A DNA stretch of 64,000 bases, from contig JADJLB010000012.1 in assembly GCA_016705685.1 (NCBI GenBank), positions 62,001 through 126,000 on the forward strand. Reading direction: 5' to 3'. This document shows, in pieces, positions 1 through 8,360 of this stretch; position 1 is the first letter of the stretch, and each line of letters starts with the position of its first letter. Below the pieces are notes generated by a model that saw only the letters and a program-made list of their open reading frames with translations, did not search any database and was not told where the DNA came from. Origin of the DNA: Propionivibrio sp. (GTDB lineage Bacteria > Pseudomonadota > Gammaproteobacteria > Burkholderiales > Rhodocyclaceae). A program made the translations under genes and the position numbers.

Positions 1-392
1 GAGACAAGATTAAAATAGCTGCCGTCAGGCTCGGTCAGCACCAGATGCCTGACACTGCGGCGCACCATGATGACGCTCGCCTGATGCGCCGTTGCGCTGG
101 CTGGCAGCGTGATCAAACCGCCGGTCATGATCACGGCGATTGGCGCATCGAGGTCGCCCGCTTCGATGGCGATGCGTCGAAGCACATCGCGCAGCGTCAC
201 GATGCCGAGCGGAACATGGCTAGCTTCGTCCACCACGACAATGGCATCGGTATGGGCCGCATCGAGCTTGAGCAAGGTCTCGCGAACACTGGCGGACGGC
301 GGCACGGTGAGTGGCGCCGCGCGAACCAGATGGCGCAGGATGGTAAAGGACGATAAGGGCGCGACTGCCGTATCAGTACTTGAGTCGGGCAT
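1..392 (-). CDS. CBS-domain protein, C-terminus beyond window
   Basis: Reads leftward from an ATG at 392 and is still open at the window edge, giving about 130 residues. Two CBS-like repeats are visible: one around residues 25-75 (DAIVVVDE then PLGIVTLRDVL) and the start of a second around residues 90-125 (ASVIMVRRSVRHLVL). CBS pairs usually bind adenine nucleotides and regulate an attached or partner protein. The start lies inside the 3' end of the exonuclease-fusion gene (20 bp overlap), so the two are probably translationally coupled. Relatives in such clusters often continue into a nucleotidyltransferase-like (DUF294) region; that part would lie outside the window, so this is inference. 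Confidence 0.7.
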   Translation of the reverse strand, partial: MPDSSTDTAVAPLSSFTILRHLVRAAPLTVPPSASVRETLLKLDAAHTDAIVVVDEASHVPLGIVTLRDVLRRIAIEAGDLDAPIAVIMTGGLITLPASATAHQASVIMVRRSVRHLVLTEPDGSYFNLV

Positions 393-2535
393 GATAAGTC
401 CTCTGACTCGCTTCGCGCGCCTGACGCAGCGTATGGATGCCGATTCCGGCCAGCAACGGCAGCATTTTCAGAAAGATTTCACCGGTCACCATGGCGTCAC
501 CCAGCGCCGTGTGGCGTCCGATCACGGAAACGCCAAGCCGTTCGGCGATGGCTTCGAGCCGATGCGACGTCTGATTGGGATGCAATGCGGCTGACAGCAA
601 CAGGGTGTCGAGTACTGGTTGATCAAAATTCAGGCCCAGGGCTTGCTGTTTCAATTGCAAGAAGCGCATGTCGAAGGCCGCATTATGCGCAAGCAATACC
701 GTGTCGGCGCAAAAGGCATGAAATGCGGGAAGCACGGTATCGATGGTCGGCTGTCCGACCAGTAGGTCCGGCGTGATCCCGTGGATGCCGATCGACTCTC
801 GTGACAGCATGTGTTGCGGATCGACAAGCTGGTCGAAGCATTCGTTGTGCAACAGTCTGCGGTTAACAATGCGCGTTGCGCCAATCTGGATGATTTCGTC
901 GCCTTCCGAGGGTTGAAGCCCGGTCGTTTCCGTATCGAAAACGGTATAGGCCAGTTCGCTCAGTGGCCTGTCGTCGAGTTCATGCGCGGAAGCCGACCAC
1001 TGAAAAAGATCGAAGTCGTAAAACTCGGGGCGGCTTCCCTGACGTGGCAACTGAATGCTCCGTGGCACCTCCTTGGGTGAATCCGCAGCGGGAAGCAGGA
1101 TACGGTAGAACGCTCGATGCGAAACGCGCTCGCGCTGAAACCAGATCTCTCCATTGCAACGATCAATTACTTCGCGGACGGACAAGGGCGTTGCTTCGCC
1201 GCCGGTGGTCATTGAATCCAGTTCCCAGGCCATGGCCGTTTCGTTGTTCATTGAAGTGCCAAACCACATCAGGTCGAGCTGGGCCAGACGACCTCCGAGC
1301 GACAAGGCCAGGCGCACTTCGCGGATATGATATTCGTCATGAAGGCGGGTGGTGAGGAAGGACAAGGCCTGCAGCAAGCCGAAACTGTCGATGCGCAGCC
1401 AGATGCTTTCATCGACGGTGTCCACTTTGACGGCCAATCCGCTACGCTCGCCGATGCGACGTACGGCGGCGTTGACCAGGTCGGCTCCCAGCATTTCCTC
1501 CAATGGCCAACGCACGCGCAGGTCATCCGAAAACGCTTTGGCGGCGCCTTCGAGGTGCCGCGACAGCGCCCGCGCTTCGTCCTGGATGACGCCAAGAAAA
1601 CGCTCGCGCTGTTCCGGCGAGATATCGGCAAACTCCGACAGCGTCTCGGCGGCGGCTCGGATGCTCCCCAAGGGACCGCGTCCACCCTCGGTTAAGGACT
1701 GAATCAACGCATCGCGCCGGGCATCGCGCTCGTTGGTCGCGGTGATGTCATCGAGAATCAGGACGAAGCCGGTAATCTCCGAGACAGGCGCATCTTCTTG
1801 GTCAATTCGTTCGGCGGCCAGCACGGGCGACATGTGCGCAAGCAGCAATTTTCCGGAGCGCGTCGCCGTTACAAATTGCGCAGACGGCCTCTCGGCGTCG
1901 CTGTTCAACTTGTGTTGCAGACGCTCCAGGGCGTGCGCAATCAGGCTGCGGTCGAACAGGTGATAGATCGATCGGCCGAGGCCGAGCAACTCACTCCCGA
2001 GATTTTCCGAACCAGCGCACAGCTCCTGTTGTGCCCTCTGGTTGTAGAGCAGCACGCGGCCGTCGAGATTGCAGACAACAACACTCCGATCGAGCTCCGC
2101 CATGAGCGCGGCCAGGCGGCTGCGCTCCTGCTCCAGCGATGCCCGCGCCTCCCGTACGCGCTCCGCCACATCGCCCGCCAGCACATCACGCGCGGCGGCC
2201 AGCCGGTTGACGGCATGCCCCAGCACGCGCAATTCGGGCGAACCGTACTCGCCTAGACGCGTGCCGCTGCTGATCAGAGCATCGACTTCCTCGGCCATAC
2301 GCAGCGTGGCACGCAGATAATTCTCATGCAGTTTGGATAGCAACACCCAGGCCAGCCAGCACGATGCCAGGGTGAGCACCACTACGCCGAAGATTCGCCC
2401 TTCGGCAGCAGAGGGATCCCTTCCGCTCTCCAAGGCGCCTCCCACCAACAGTAAGGCGGCGGTAATCAATACAAGGGTAATCAGAAAGAGGCAAGTACCC
2501 GCCGTCAGGCAAACAAGTTTGCGCCGGGGATTCAC
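373..2535 (-). CDS. degenerate sensor-kinase fused to DEDDh (DnaQ-like) 3'-5' exonuclease
   Basis: A 720-residue membrane protein. Two membrane segments lie at about 7-32 and 46-66, followed by a coiled linker, a PAS-like region (about 140-265, SVVVCNLDGRVLLYNQRA) and a histidine-kinase-like core (about 275-500). The core has no H-box histidine: the usual SHELRTPL position reads GGRGPLGSI, and the ATP-lid N-box is eroded, so it should not be a kinase. The C-terminus (about 525-715) is a DnaQ-type exonuclease with an intact DEDDh set: FDTETTG, AHNAAFD and HTALGD. The start is GTG, one base after the TGA of the receiver gene, with GGGG eight bases upstream. Often annotated 'DNA polymerase III epsilon', but replication use is unlikely given membrane anchoring and its place in a signalling operon. 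The substrate is unknown. Confidence 0.8.
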   Translation of the reverse strand: MNPRRKLVCLTAGTCLFLITLVLITAALLLVGGALESGRDPSAAEGRIFGVVVLTLASCWLAWVLLSKLHENYLRATLRMAEEVDALISSGTRLGEYGSPELRVLGHAVNRLAAARDVLAGDVAERVREARASLEQERSRLAALMAELDRSVVVCNLDGRVLLYNQRAQQELCAGSENLGSELLGLGRSIYHLFDRSLIAHALERLQHKLNSDAERPSAQFVTATRSGKLLLAHMSPVLAAERIDQEDAPVSEITGFVLILDDITATNERDARRDALIQSLTEGGRGPLGSIRAAAETLSEFADISPEQRERFLGVIQDEARALSRHLEGAAKAFSDDLRVRWPLEEMLGADLVNAAVRRIGERSGLAVKVDTVDESIWLRIDSFGLLQALSFLTTRLHDEYHIREVRLALSLGGRLAQLDLMWFGTSMNNETAMAWELDSMTTGGEATPLSVREVIDRCNGEIWFQRERVSHRAFYRILLPAADSPKEVPRSIQLPRQGSRPEFYDFDLFQWSASAHELDDRPLSELAYTVFDTETTGLQPSEGDEIIQIGATRIVNRRLLHNECFDQLVDPQHMLSRESIGIHGITPDLLVGQPTIDTVLPAFHAFCADTVLLAHNAAFDMRFLQLKQQALGLNFDQPVLDTLLLSAALHPNQTSHRLEAIAERLGVSVIGRHTALGDAMVTGEIFLKMLPLLAGIGIHTLRQAREASQRTYHARLKY

Positions 2536-2904
2536 TCACATCCCCAACAGGGAACGTACCTGGGCCACCAGTTCCTTGGTCGAAAAGGGTTTGGTCATAT
2601 AGGCATCGGCACCCAGCCCCAGGCCTTTGGTGACCTCGGTATCGCGCCCCTTGGCGGTAAGCATCAGCACGCGCATCGAGGCCAATTCAGGATCGGCACG
2701 TAAGGCTTGACATACGTCGAAGCCATTCATTTTGGGCATCATCACATCGAGCAGCACCAGATCGGGCCGTTCGCTACGCGCCTTGGCCAGCGCTTCTTCG
2801 CCGTCGGCAGCGACCAGAACGTCGAACCCTTCGCGCCGCAGCAGAAAATCGAGAGAAATGACGATATTCTGCTCATCGTCGGCAATCAGCACTTTCTTTG
2901 TCAT
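2536..2904 (-). CDS. stand-alone CheY-like response regulator
   Basis: 122 residues, a single receiver domain and no output domain. The acidic pocket (ADDEQ near residue 9), phospho-acceptor aspartate (VLLLDVMMPKMNG, about residue 53) and conserved lysine (MTKPFS, about residue 104) are all present, so it should be phosphorylatable. The ATG at 2904 has GGAGA five bases upstream. It lies 32 bp after the symporter-kinase and directly abuts the exonuclease-fusion gene, so the natural phospho-donor is the neighbouring kinase. With no DNA-binding domain it must act by protein contact, perhaps with the kinase-dead fusion next door (inference). In CrbSR and CbrAB systems the regulator carries a DNA-binding domain, so this is a variant arrangement. 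Confidence 0.85.
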   Translation of the reverse strand: MTKKVLIADDEQNIVISLDFLLRREGFDVLVAADGEEALAKARSERPDLVLLDVMMPKMNGFDVCQALRADPELASMRVLMLTAKGRDTEVTKGLGLGADAYMTKPFSTKELVAQVRSLLGM

Positions 2905-2936
2905 CTCGTCTCCACTCCGAATAATCTCGAAACGCC

Positions 2937-5696
2937 CTACAAAGGAGCGTTTTCCATTGAATTGTCAGGTCGTGCGAAGGGCAGAAAGAAACGAAAGACG
3001 GCCCCTTCGCCAAGCACGCTTTCTACCCACAAGCGCCCGCCGAAATGCTCGACGATGCGACGGCTGATCGGCAAACCGAGGCCGGTCCCGGCCGGTTTAT
3101 CAGTCATCGAATCCCCGACCTGACGGAACTTTTCGAATATGATCTGCTGATCGTCGACGCCGATCCCCGGGCCGTTGTCAATAACGCTCACTTCAAGCCC
3201 TTCCGTTCTGGTGCGCAAGCTTACCTTAACCCAGCCGGACTCTGCAGGAAGAAACTTTACTGCATTGGACAACAGATTGAGCATCACCTGTATCAAGCGG
3301 TCACGGTCAGCCAGGATCAGCGGCAACCCCTCAGGCAGATCAAGCTCGATACGCCCCCCCTTGGCGCTGAACAGCTGGCTAGTAGCCGCCACCGACTGCT
3401 CGATCACTTCTTTCAGGTCAAGCTGGGTGCCACGCCAGTCGGCGTTGCCCGATTCGATTTTTGCCAGATCCAGGGTCTGATTCACCAGACGGGCCAGGCG
3501 CTCGGTTTCGCTGACAATCAGCGACAGAAATTTCTCCCGATCCGGGAGGTGCATTTTCGGATCGTCACGCAGCAACTCCGAAAACGCACGGATCGAAGTG
3601 AGCGGGGTTCGCAGTTCGTGAGTAACTGACGACATGATGTCATCCTTGACGCGATCAAGCTCCTTCAGACGCTCGTTGGCACCCTTGAGGTCACTCGTGG
3701 CAGCCTCAAGTTCGCGCGACTTGCGCTCCAACTGGCGACTGTAACTGCGCAATTGCGAGGCTTCATCGAGGATGTTCATGACTTCTGACAGGCTGAGCGG
3801 CTCTTCCTTGGCCACCGACGCCACCATCACCCGCGCTGAGGCACTACCGATCGCTCCGGCGAGCAAGGACTCGGCGAAATGCACCAGTTCGGCGTCGGCT
3901 TCCGGCGAATCTTCGGCATCCCCCCCTTTTCTCCGCGCATACGCGGTGAAAGCCGATTTGGCACGCTCTGGCCCGAGAAAGCGGCCGACCAGTTGCAGCA
4001 GATCGGCCACCTCGGCGCGCCCGCGCCACAGCGCCGCACCCACAGGCCGCGTATGCTTCAGGGCGTCGACAAAAAGCGTGGCTTGACTGGCCTCGACCGC
4101 ACTGGGCGGTCGCATGACCGAGAAGGCAACATAAGCGCCGATGTTGGCGAAAAAACTCCAGAACAGGCAGTGAGGAATTTCATCCAGACCAGTCAAGCCA
4201 AAGAGCTGTTGCGGACGCAGCAGATTCAAACCGAACGGCCCCTGGGTCAGGAAGTCGGCAGCCAGCCAGCCAGACTTGGCAAACGATGGCAACAGCAGGG
4301 TGTAAGCCCACACCAGAAATCCGGCACTCAACCCGGCCAGCGCGCCACCCCGCGTCCCTCCGCGCCAATACATGCCTCCGATCATGGCCGGCGCGAACTG
4401 GGCGACCGCCGCGAAGCTGATCAACCCGATGGCGACCAGCGCGTAGGCTTCGCCGGCTAAACGGAAGTAGAGATAGCCGAGCAGCAGGATGACCACAATC
4501 GCTCCCCGGCGTATGCCAAGCAGAAGCTGGGAAAGATCCTTCGACTCGGCCAGTTCCGCGCCACGCCAGCGGAGCAAGATCGGCATCACCAGATCGTTGC
4601 AAACCATCGTCGACAACGCGATGGTTTCGACGATGACCATGCCTGTTGCTGCCGACAAACCACCGATGAAGACCAGCAGGGTCAGTCCTTCCTGCCGGTG
4701 GGCCATGGGCAAGGTCAGGACAAAGGTATCGGCATCGACAGCTTCTCCGGAAAAATGCAGCAGGCCGCCAAAGGCAATCGGCAGGACAAAAATATTTATC
4801 AGCAGCAGATAGAGCGGAAACAACCATGCGGCACGTTTGAGATGCGATTCGTTGACGTTTTCGACGACGGCAACCTGAAATTGACGAGGCAGGAACAGGA
4901 TGGCCAGACCGGCCAGGAGGGTCAGCGAAAACCAACCGGTATACCCGTGTCCCGAAGGTATGGCGACGGTCAATTTACGCAAACTTTCTTCCACAGCCAC
5001 GCGTTGAAAGATGTCTGCGAAACCATCGTAGACCCCATAGGTGACATATAACCCGACCGCCAGAAACGCCACCAGCTTGACGCTGGATTCAAGCGCAATC
5101 GCCGCAACCATCCCTTCATGACGTTCCGTGGCATCCAGGTGACGCGTGCCGAATACGATGGTGAAGGCGGCTAGTATCATGGCAATGTAGAAACTCATGT
5201 CGGCAAACACGGGCAATGCCGTGCTGCGCCCGGGCATGACGATTTGCGGGTAATTGAGCAGCAGGATGACACTGCCCGATACCGCCTTGAGCTGTAAAGC
5301 GATGTAAGGAATGATGCCGACCACGGCGATCACGGTCACCAAACCGCCGAGCAGATGGCTTTTCCCGTAGCGGGAGGAAATGAAGTCGGCAATCGAAGTA
5401 ATGCGGTTGGCTTTCGCCGTTCGGATCATCTTGAGCAGGAGGAACCAGCCGAGGGCCATGATCAGCGTCGGGCCAAGATAGATCGGGAGGAAACCGATGC
5501 CCGACACGGCGGCACGGCCAACGCTGCCGTAAAACGTCCAGGTTGTGCAATAGACCGCCATCGACAGCGCGTAAATTGTCGGATTGGCGATGATCGAGCG
5601 CCCCTGATCGGCGCGCTTGTCGCCCCACCAGGCAACGGCAAAAAGCAGCCCGAGATAGAGCAGCGAGGCTATAAAGATCGTCGGAGCGTTGAGCAT
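2937..5696 (-). CDS. sodium:solute symporter-like sensor histidine kinase (CbrA/CrbS family)
   Basis: 919 residues. The N-terminal 500 or so residues are an SSS-family transporter module with about 13 membrane segments, starting near residue 6. A STAC-like linker follows (about 535-650), then a coiled coil (RQLERKSRELE), a HisKA domain with the phospho-histidine in SSVTHELRTPLTSI (about residue 690) and a HATPase with intact N and G boxes (NLLSNAVKF, DNGPGIG, GTGLGLPISRR). There is no fused receiver. Relatives control acetate switch (CrbS) or carbon/nitrogen balance (CbrA) and may transport or sense the solute. The ATG at 5696 follows the small membrane ORF by 9 bp. An actP/yjcH acetate transporter lies elsewhere in the window, which fits acetate sensing, but no acs gene or LuxR-type regulator is adjacent. 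Confidence 0.85.
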   Translation of the reverse strand: MLNAPTIFIASLLYLGLLFAVAWWGDKRADQGRSIIANPTIYALSMAVYCTTWTFYGSVGRAAVSGIGFLPIYLGPTLIMALGWFLLLKMIRTAKANRITSIADFISSRYGKSHLLGGLVTVIAVVGIIPYIALQLKAVSGSVILLLNYPQIVMPGRSTALPVFADMSFYIAMILAAFTIVFGTRHLDATERHEGMVAAIALESSVKLVAFLAVGLYVTYGVYDGFADIFQRVAVEESLRKLTVAIPSGHGYTGWFSLTLLAGLAILFLPRQFQVAVVENVNESHLKRAAWLFPLYLLLINIFVLPIAFGGLLHFSGEAVDADTFVLTLPMAHRQEGLTLLVFIGGLSAATGMVIVETIALSTMVCNDLVMPILLRWRGAELAESKDLSQLLLGIRRGAIVVILLLGYLYFRLAGEAYALVAIGLISFAAVAQFAPAMIGGMYWRGGTRGGALAGLSAGFLVWAYTLLLPSFAKSGWLAADFLTQGPFGLNLLRPQQLFGLTGLDEIPHCLFWSFFANIGAYVAFSVMRPPSAVEASQATLFVDALKHTRPVGAALWRGRAEVADLLQLVGRFLGPERAKSAFTAYARRKGGDAEDSPEADAELVHFAESLLAGAIGSASARVMVASVAKEEPLSLSEVMNILDEASQLRSYSRQLERKSRELEAATSDLKGANERLKELDRVKDDIMSSVTHELRTPLTSIRAFSELLRDDPKMHLPDREKFLSLIVSETERLARLVNQTLDLAKIESGNADWRGTQLDLKEVIEQSVAATSQLFSAKGGRIELDLPEGLPLILADRDRLIQVMLNLLSNAVKFLPAESGWVKVSLRTRTEGLEVSVIDNGPGIGVDDQQIIFEKFRQVGDSMTDKPAGTGLGLPISRRIVEHFGGRLWVESVLGEGAVFRFFLPFARPDNSMENAPL

Positions 5697-5705
5697 CGAC
5701 GCGGC

Positions 5706-5906
5706 CTACTCGATCGGGTGCTCGATAAAGAAAGCCATGATGGCGATCAGCCCAGCCCAGGCAGCAAATATGTAGGCATAGATCAATGGGATGCCGAACA
5801 GATCGGCGCCACGATCGAACAGCGACAGCACGGGGTAATTGAACAGCAAGCAGCCTCCGAGAAAAGTGGCTATCAGTCGCTCGCCGATAAGTTTCCTGTC
5901 GGGCAT
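5706..5906 (-). CDS. small two-helix membrane protein upstream of symporter-kinase
   Basis: 66 residues with two hydrophobic stretches (about 9-28, ATFLGGCLLFNYPVLSLF, and 36-60, GIPLIYAYIFAAWAGLIAIM). A strong AGGAGGGG sits six bases before the ATG at 5906, and the stop is 9 bp before the kinase start, so the two are surely co-transcribed and perhaps translationally coupled. Pseudomonas cbrA is preceded by a comparable small ORF, cbrX; this could be the counterpart by position, but I cannot show homology. A role as accessory subunit or stabiliser of the symporter module is inference. Confidence 0.65.
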   Translation of the reverse strand: MPDRKLIGERLIATFLGGCLLFNYPVLSLFDRGADLFGIPLIYAYIFAAWAGLIAIMAFFIEHPIE

Positions 5907-6096
5907 CTGCTTCCCCTCCTGCGAAGATCGGAAGTTCCAGTTTGCATCACTCGACCCCTATTACGCCACCCGATGGCGTCAATGGTTCGCGGCCCAACGG
6001 TGTCCGCCCTCTGGGCACTTTTCTCCCGGGCGCTCTAGAAAAGTGTCAGAGACGTCAGCCGGCGGGCCACGTCAGGCTGTTTCACACCAACTGTGC

Positions 6097-6570
6097 TCAG
6101 GCAATTCGAAGCCGTGCCAGCGACGCAACGGCGTCCCCGCCCCCGATTTCGGGGGTAATCACCAGTTCGAGTACCGTAACTCCGGACAGTTCAACCTGAT
6201 GTTCTTCGATTTCGGCAGACGCTCCTTGCGGATTGAAATTCCACTGTTGCCTGACGATCTCGCGGTAGGTTTTTCCCTTGTCGGCAGACCAGCGCAGAAC
6301 ATATTCCTGCGTGCGTGACCAGGATTCTTCCACGAATGACAGCAGTATCCTGCGCACCCGTTGTGGCTGAGGAAAGATCAGTCGGATCGTCTGCTTGCCG
6401 GATACGGCGGCACGCCACCCGGCGTGTTCGCCATGTGCCAGCGCGAGCTCTATGGGGTGGGCCGCGTCCTCGGAGCTGATTTCAACCTCGACCAGATCTT
6501 CAAGGTCAAGCCAACCCTCGTCCGACGTTGACGTCGCTTGCCGGGTTTCTTCGATCAATCGTTTACGCAT
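6097..6570 (-). CDS. hypothetical protein with F5/8 type C-like (discoidin) fold
   Basis: 157 residues, no signal peptide, predicted cytoplasmic. From about residue 25 the protein is beta-rich with a pattern typical of galactose-binding/F5/8-C sandwiches (GWRAAVSGKQTIRLIFPQP, then VRRILLSFVE, then VTVLELVITPEI). It is ATG-initiated at 6570 with AGAGGA eight bases upstream. About 190 bp separate it from the small membrane ORF of the kinase operon, so it may be an independent unit. I do not recognise a specific function; a carbohydrate- or surface-binding role would rest on fold only. The 5907-6096 gap holds nothing I can identify. Confidence 0.6.
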   Translation of the reverse strand: MRKRLIEETRQATSTSDEGWLDLEDLVEVEISSEDAAHPIELALAHGEHAGWRAAVSGKQTIRLIFPQPQRVRRILLSFVEESWSRTQEYVLRWSADKGKTYREIVRQQWNFNPQGASAEIEEHQVELSGVTVLELVITPEIGGGDAVASLARLRIA

Positions 6571-6643
6571 TTAACTCATCCTCTCTGTAGTCGAACCGTT
6601 GCGGGACCCGGAATTCGCTTACCGAATCCAATAATGCCTATTG

Positions 6644-6847
6644 TCATACCCCGATCTCGCCAAGCTGCGCGGCCAGCTGTTGCTCGGCCATTATCCAGTA
6701 GTGCGTCGCAGAGCTCCGGAAACCGTCATTCTCGGCAATGAAATAGGCGGCGGATTCGATCCTGCGATAGCGCGCCTCGGCGTCCTGAGTCGCCGGGTCT
6801 TTTTTTCTGGCAGCAGCACGTTTGCTGGCAATTAATCTTTCCGGCAT
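6644..6847 (-). CDS. DUF2934 family protein
   Basis: 67 residues from the ATG at 6847, chosen over an in-frame ATG at 6874 because GAGGGG lies five bases upstream. A basic N-terminal segment (ASKRAAARKKD) leads into the DUF2934 helix motif: IESAAYFIAENDGF, then HYWIMAEQQL. The function of the family is unknown. It is small, recurs in proteobacteria, and its aromatic/acidic pattern (AAY..AE..GF...W..AE) is easy to recognise. A second, longer member lies in the glycogen locus at 25997-26374. The 149 bp between this gene and dgkA contain no clear element. Confidence 0.75.
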   Translation of the reverse strand: MPERLIASKRAAARKKDPATQDAEARYRRIESAAYFIAENDGFRSSATHYWIMAEQQLAAQLGEIGV

Positions 6848-6996
6848 GTCACCCCTCGGAGGAGCAGAACACATAACCCTGGGAAACGCAGACTAACGCT
6901 CCCGTAAGTTCCTGTATTTTCTGCTGGAGATTGCACAGAACCGCGTAAGATCATGCCACATAAACTGTTTTTTCGTTCGGATAATCGTACGCTCAT

Positions 6997-7371
6997 TTAC
7001 CCGAACAAAATGCAAATCCAGGTAATAAGTACATTGGCGAGCGACAAGAAAACGGCAGCACTGCCGATATCCTTGGCACGCTTTGACAATGGGTGCCGAT
7101 CCAGTGAAATCCGATCAACGACCGCTTCAATCGCCGAATTGAGCAATTCAACAATCAATACCAGGAGGACGCTGGCGATCATCAGAGCGCGCCCGACCCC
7201 GTTCACCGGAAGAAAGAAGCTGGCTGGTATCAGCAGTGCTGCAAGAAGGGCTTCCTGGCGAAAAGCATCTTCGCAGGTGAAAGCCGCATGCAAACCGGCC
7301 AGAGAATAGTGCAATGCATTCCATAACCGTTGCATGCCGGTTTTTCCCTTGAACGGGCTTTCCTCAAGCAC
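6997..7371 (-). CDS. dgkA: diacylglycerol kinase (prokaryotic, membrane-bound)
   Basis: Phosphorylates diacylglycerol to phosphatidate at the inner membrane, recycling lipid released by membrane-derived glycan synthesis. I place the start at the GTG at 7371: AAGGAG lies seven bases upstream and the result (124 residues) matches the usual length of about 120, whereas an upstream ATG would add an unlikely 59-residue leader. Family marks are the N-terminal amphipathic helix (NALHYSLAGLHAAF), the catalytic segment EDAFRQE, and the signature VELLNSAIEAVVDR with three membrane helices. It is transcribed divergently from rpiA. Confidence 0.9.
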   Translation of the reverse strand: MLEESPFKGKTGMQRLWNALHYSLAGLHAAFTCEDAFRQEALLAALLIPASFFLPVNGVGRALMIASVLLVLIVELLNSAIEAVVDRISLDRHPLSKRAKDIGSAAVFLSLANVLITWICILFG

Positions 7372-7620
7372 GGAGCTCTCCTTGCCAGAAGCACAAGCCG
7401 CCAAGTATAGCGGCTTTGCCGGCGGTTTCCTGATTTGAAGACGTCGACTAAACGCCTCGCTTTGCAGAAAGCGCACCGCGCCTGGTTTCGAATTTTCTAT
7501 GACATAGACCGATTCGGGGCTACATGTTGTTTCCAAGACCATGCTCATTCGATACGACGACCTGCTGAAAAAATAGGGCTAGAATGCGCTTCACCACACT
7601 GTCGCAGGATCCACCTCGCC

Positions 7621-8283
7621 ATGAATCAGGACGAACTCAAACAAGCCGTTGCCCATGCCGCACTGGCGTATGTGGTGGAAGACAGCATCGTTGGCGTCGG
7701 TACGGGGTCCACGGCCAGGATGTTCATCAAAGCGCTCTCCGGCATGAAGGACAGAATCACCGGTGCCGTGGCCAGCTCGGAAGACACCCGGAAACGCCTC
7801 GAAGGGCACGGCATTCGGGTTTTCGACCTGAACGAGGTCTCGGAACTTCCGGTGTACATCGATGGCGCCGACGAAATAAATCCCGGGTTGCACATGATCA
7901 AGGGCGGAGGCGGCGCTTTGACCCGCGAAAAAATTATTGCGGCCGTCGCCAAGACCTTTGTTTGTATCGCCGACGAATCAAAACGGGTAAACGTTCTCGG
8001 CGCCTTCCCGCTGCCTATCGAAGTGATTCCGATGGCTACTGCCCATGTCGCTCGCGCAATGGTCGACCTCGGTGGTTCTCCGGTACTGCGCGAGGGCTTT
8101 AGAACGGACAACGGCAATTTGATTCTCGATGTTCACGGATTGCAGATCGTCGACCCGGTCGGCCTCGAAACACGCATCAACCACATCGTTGGCGTCGTCA
8201 GCAACGGGCTGTTTGCCCGCCGACCCGCCGATATCTGCCTGCTGGGTACCTACAGCGGCGTGCAGGTCTTGTCCGCCCACTGA
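7621..8283 (+). CDS. rpiA: ribose-5-phosphate isomerase A
   Basis: Interconverts ribose-5-phosphate and ribulose-5-phosphate in the pentose phosphate pathway. 220 residues, the normal length. The phosphate loop GVGTGSTA (about 28-35), DGADEI (about 84-89) and [11 protein letters not shown] (about 97-107) hold the known substrate-binding and catalytic Asp/Glu/Lys residues. The start at 7621 gives the family's N-terminal [11 protein letters not shown]; an in-frame upstream extension has no family similarity. The ribosome binding site is weak. It is followed after 77 bp by phoU. Confidence 0.95.
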   Translation: MNQDELKQAVAHAALAYVVEDSIVGVGTGSTARMFIKALSGMKDRITGAVASSEDTRKRLEGHGIRVFDLNEVSELPVYIDGADEINPGLHMIKGGGGALTREKIIAAVAKTFVCIADESKRVNVLGAFPLPIEVIPMATAHVARAMVDLGGSPVLREGFRTDNGNLILDVHGLQIVDPVGLETRINHIVGVVSNGLFARRPADICLLGTYSGVQVLSAH

Positions 8284-8360
8284 AACATCGGTGTAACCTT
8301 AATACGTTAAACTGGCAGACAAGCGTTCTCCCAACACAGAACCATCATGGAGCAAGTCGA

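Noticed and set aside
2937-5696. Reading the symporter-kinase as a plain proline/sodium symporter
   Set aside because: The HisKA histidine, N box and G boxes are all intact after the transporter module, so it is a sensor kinase.
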